This document shows, one piece after another, positions 37,466-39,773 of a stretch of DNA of 39,773 nt. The position numbers and the translations under genes were made by a program. The notes beneath the pieces are model-generated. The model was not told where the DNA came from. It searched no databases and was given only the letters and a program-made list of their open reading frames with translations. Location of the stretch: the IMG/VR virus record IMGVR_UViG_3300025759_000227, positions 1-39,773 of that record, one strand, 5' to 3'. The stretch comes from a virus. Position 1 is the first letter of the stretch; the number at the start of each line of letters is the position of its first letter.

Positions 37466-39244
37466 TTAGGAGGATGTCAAAGATTGGAGTTCCACGTCAG
37501 AAAGCGCGACATTGAAAAGTGCGACTCGCTTAATTGTGCCGTTGAGGTAATTGCTAGTTGCTGACCAGCTTCCTATGTATATCGTCGCGGAACTCAAGTC
37601 GGGCAGCGGTGCAGAGGTGTCAGTTGTTACCGCACCTCCGTTCTGCACTGCGGCAAAATTGTTAGTGTCAAGTCGTGCTGCGACTTTGCCGTTAGCTCCC
37701 GTGCCGGATAACATAATATCCGAGAAAACACCGTCAGCACTTGTTGTAGCTGTCCGGTTATAAGCTGAGTTGCCGTATAGGGAAATGTAATTTGAGTTAT
37801 CCACTCTGACACTTAATAAGCCTCGATAATTGGCCGTATCCCCAGAGACTGCATCTCCGAACAATGTTGTCGGGCCGCCCACATAATTAATTTCCGAAAC
37901 CGCTACTGAGCAAGAGTCAGCAGACCTCGTCACCGTACTCGAAGTTGTCCCAATGAAGCTGCTTGCTGTCGCTGCATCCTCGAGCTGGGCGGATGCGAAA
38001 AGCATTCCGTCATAACTATTACCAGTCTCGGAGGAATATGTTGCCGTGCTTTGCATTACAATCGCTAGGTTTGCGCTTGAGGTCGCATTCGTGTGAGTGA
38101 AGCTAATTCTGAACCACCCGTTGCCGCACTGCTCGACGGTGCCGCTACAACCAGAGGCAGAACTGATAGAACCACTGCCCGTTAAATTGTAGTGAACCAT
38201 CTGCGTTGAGTGACCGTCTTGACTAATATTGAGATAGCTATACTCAAGAGGCTTTACGTAAACCGAAAAGGTTTGAGTTTTACTGGTGCTTAAAAAGGAT
38301 AATCGCCTAAAGCGTGGATAGATGCCCGAACCAGTGCCGCTGGTTAATTTTGCCGCACTCAATGTTCCGTCTGGACCGATTGCAGCGGTCGCTGCCGTGG
38401 CACTTAGCGGGTTCCATACTGCGTTTGTTAGGTCGCTGCCGTAGGTCGCTAAATTCGTCGCTTGCGCTTCGATGAGCAAACCTTCTGAATTTCCAGATGC
38501 ACCGTATTCAAACCGTGGCTCGTTGGCAGCGGATGTCTTCAGAGTGGGAGCGTATTCGCGGTGTATTTGTCCGCTCGTCGAGTCAGTCACTAACTGTCCG
38601 GTGTTGGACAAATTGCAGCCGTAAACATAGATACCAGAGGTTCCGTCTCCGCTATAGCTCACAGAATCAGCAGAATCGCAAAGTCTGAGCTGTGTGTAAT
38701 GCGTACCAGCCGAGTCAGTGGTTGAGCTGTAGCTTACTTTGTACCAACCAGTGCTTCCTACTTGGGCAATGCTTACATTTGTTGGACTTCCAAAGCGAGT
38801 GGTTGCAGTCCCACTTCCAGACAAGTCAAACTCAACCCAGATGCCCGTACCGTATGTTCCAGTTTGCCCGAGCTGGACTATGGTTCTGCCGTTCGCCTTT
38901 AAAAACGCGACAATTGTTAAGTCGTCCCCAGAGTTGACTGTCGTTGACAAAAACGTTCTGTGTATTCCCGTCGAGCTGTCCTCAGTCAAAGCCGAAGCGT
39001 TGCTGGTTCCGTCTGGAGACGTTGTCTGGCCTGTTGTGACAGTCGAGCCGCTCTCGGTCCAAACGGCATCATTTGGGTTGCTGTAGGTGAGCAGGTTCTC
39101 GGAGGACAATGCTTTCTCATTGGATATGAAAGTCCCCGTGCTGGAACGACTGTAGCTGAGACGCGAGTCGAGTTGGTCACTGCCCCCGTTGAACACTAGG
39201 TTGAGCTTGGGCCGCTGTGTGGGGTAGGAATTTGATATGCTCAT
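37466..39244 (-). CDS. tail adhesin with duplicated lectin-like domains
   Basis: The 592-residue Ser/Thr/Gly-rich protein starts MSISNSYPTQRPKLNLVFNG. Two copies of a jelly-roll carbohydrate-binding-like domain are visible. Copy one is about 48-215, opening with NLLTYSNPNDAVWTESGSTV. Copy two is about 260-440, opening with NLATYGSDLTNAVWNPLSAT. Both contain the PDGT-S-A pair and a following beta-strand set. The C-terminal about 150 residues have LamG-like spacing (SWSATSNYLNGTIKRVALFN). It should contact a host glycan. The DNA has many CpG and less common codons than its neighbours, which suggests recent acquisition. Confidence 0.68.
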   Translation of the reverse strand: MSISNSYPTQRPKLNLVFNGGSDQLDSRLSYSRSSTGTFISNEKALSSENLLTYSNPNDAVWTESGSTVTTGQTTSPDGTSNASALTEDSSTGIHRTFLSTTVNSGDDLTIVAFLKANGRTIVQLGQTGTYGTGIWVEFDLSGSGTATTRFGSPTNVSIAQVGSTGWYKVSYSSTTDSAGTHYTQLRLCDSADSVSYSGDGTSGIYVYGCNLSNTGQLVTDSTSGQIHREYAPTLKTSAANEPRFEYGASGNSEGLLIEAQATNLATYGSDLTNAVWNPLSATAATAAIGPDGTLSAAKLTSGTGSGIYPRFRRLSFLSTSKTQTFSVYVKPLEYSYLNISQDGHSTQMVHYNLTGSGSISSASGCSGTVEQCGNGWFRISFTHTNATSSANLAIVMQSTATYSSETGNSYDGMLFASAQLEDAATASSFIGTTSSTVTRSADSCSVAVSEINYVGGPTTLFGDAVSGDTANYRGLLSVRVDNSNYISLYGNSAYNRTATTSADGVFSDIMLSGTGANGKVAARLDTNNFAAVQNGGAVTTDTSAPLPDLSSATIYIGSWSATSNYLNGTIKRVALFNVALSDVELQSLTSS

Positions 39245-39249
39245 ATGCG

Positions 39250-39773
39250 TTATGCGATTTTGTAGGTTGCGGAGAAGCGGATTGACGTATTGTCTTTAAA
39301 ATTTGAGTTCGTCAAATTCACCGAATCGGTCGCTGACCAGTTCTGCAAATAAAGCTCGGTCCCGTTGTCCGCAACTGCAAACGTTGGAGTTCCGACGAGG
39401 CTTAATAAATTCGCAGCAAAACCAATCACTCCGCACTGGTAGCTTCCGCTTGTATTGGCAGCAGTAAACGGCAGACCAGTAATTCTGGCAGACCCCGACT
39501 CTGCACCTTTATCAGTGAAAGTTATGATTCCGTGTACCGTGACAGTGTTGCCGATTCGTGTATATATGCCCTCGCTAGTCAGTGCGATTCCCGTCGAGCT
39601 GCCTCCAAACGTTACCGTGGGCGTCCAATTACCGGTCTCATAGAAAGCGTCGAAATCAAGCCACGCACCCGAATTTAGCATTCCGTTAAGGGAAACCTCG
39701 TTGGCTGCGGTGCCTACGTTTGGCACTTCCAGATTTAGCTTTGCGGTGTCCTTGCTGGCTACGTCACTTAGGT
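39250..39773 (-). CDS. C-terminal part of a fibre/appendage protein (enters from the window end)
   Basis: The reading frame comes in at 39773 and ends at 39250, about 174 residues (LSDVASKDTAKLNLEVPNVG at the start). Ordered features: a helical SDVASKDTAK segment, then beta-rich GNWTPTVTFGGSSTGIALTS and a jelly-roll-like end NTSIRFSATYKIA. It is the probable continuation of the gene that starts at 141. The GTG at 39726 is unlikely to be the start because the open frame continues upstream. It shares base composition with the adhesin at 37466-39244. Confidence 0.6.
   Translation of the reverse strand, partial: LSDVASKDTAKLNLEVPNVGTAANEVSLNGMLNSGAWLDFDAFYETGNWTPTVTFGGSSTGIALTSEGIYTRIGNTVTVHGIITFTDKGAESGSARITGLPFTAANTSGSYQCGVIGFAANLLSLVGTPTFAVADNGTELYLQNWSATDSVNLTNSNFKDNTSIRFSATYKIA

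Overview
The window looks like the nearly complete genome of a temperate, podovirus-like, tailed double-stranded DNA phage, most likely a marine or aquatic one. It carries a packaging and head set (small terminase, HNH nuclease, large terminase, portal, scaffold, SU10/DUF5309-type major capsid protein), large internal virion proteins, tail and fibre proteins, and a tyrosine integrase. There are no tail-tube, tape-measure or sheath genes, as expected for a short-tailed phage. No host gene is present. The only host-like stretch is the 3' end of a tRNA or tmRNA gene at the 5' end of the integrase gene, the classic sign of a tRNA/tmRNA attachment site. The window ends split what looks like one fibre gene: its N-terminus reads out at base 1 and a matching C-terminus reads in from base 39773. 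This suggests a circularly permuted genome cut at an arbitrary point.

Layout. Bases 1-9269 (minus) hold, in transcription order, small terminase, HNH nuclease, a small basic protein, large terminase, portal, an 82-aa protein, scaffold, major capsid protein, two neck-like proteins and two small structural proteins. Bases 9361-16546 (minus) are the early replication and recombination block: a Hjc-like resolvase, an ssDNA-binding-like protein, a RecE-like exonuclease, a SAM methyltransferase, several small proteins, a winged-helix initiator containing what looks like the origin, a DnaB helicase, a dNMP-kinase-like protein and a PD-(D/E)XK-like protein. Bases 16657-22602 (plus) are the lysogeny and accessory block: a ribbon-helix-helix (RHH) regulator, integrase with attP, three small unknown proteins, a C5-methyltransferase-like protein, a SleB-type lysin, a second RHH-like protein, then a radical-SAM, DUF115-like and glycosyltransferase trio. 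A strong terminator at 22708-22748 ends this block. Bases 22747-39773 (minus) hold the holin, a spanin-like lipoprotein, a GT4 glycosyltransferase, tail and fibre proteins, internal virion proteins and a 2065-aa polyvalent protein.

The most striking feature is an 11-base motif, TGACTAACACC. There are ten exact copies, three ending in CACT and several weaker variants. Nearly all lie at gene or module junctions. They usually point in the direction of transcription just upstream of a start codon, and several supply the stop codon (GAC TAA) of the preceding gene. They bound the integrase, each small accessory gene, the methyltransferase, the lysin pair and the radical-SAM cassette, the last between inverted copies. 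The nearest analogues I know are the start-associated sequences and stoperators of mycobacteriophages. I know of no description of this motif.

Functions are inferred by reading motifs in the translations. No database search was made.
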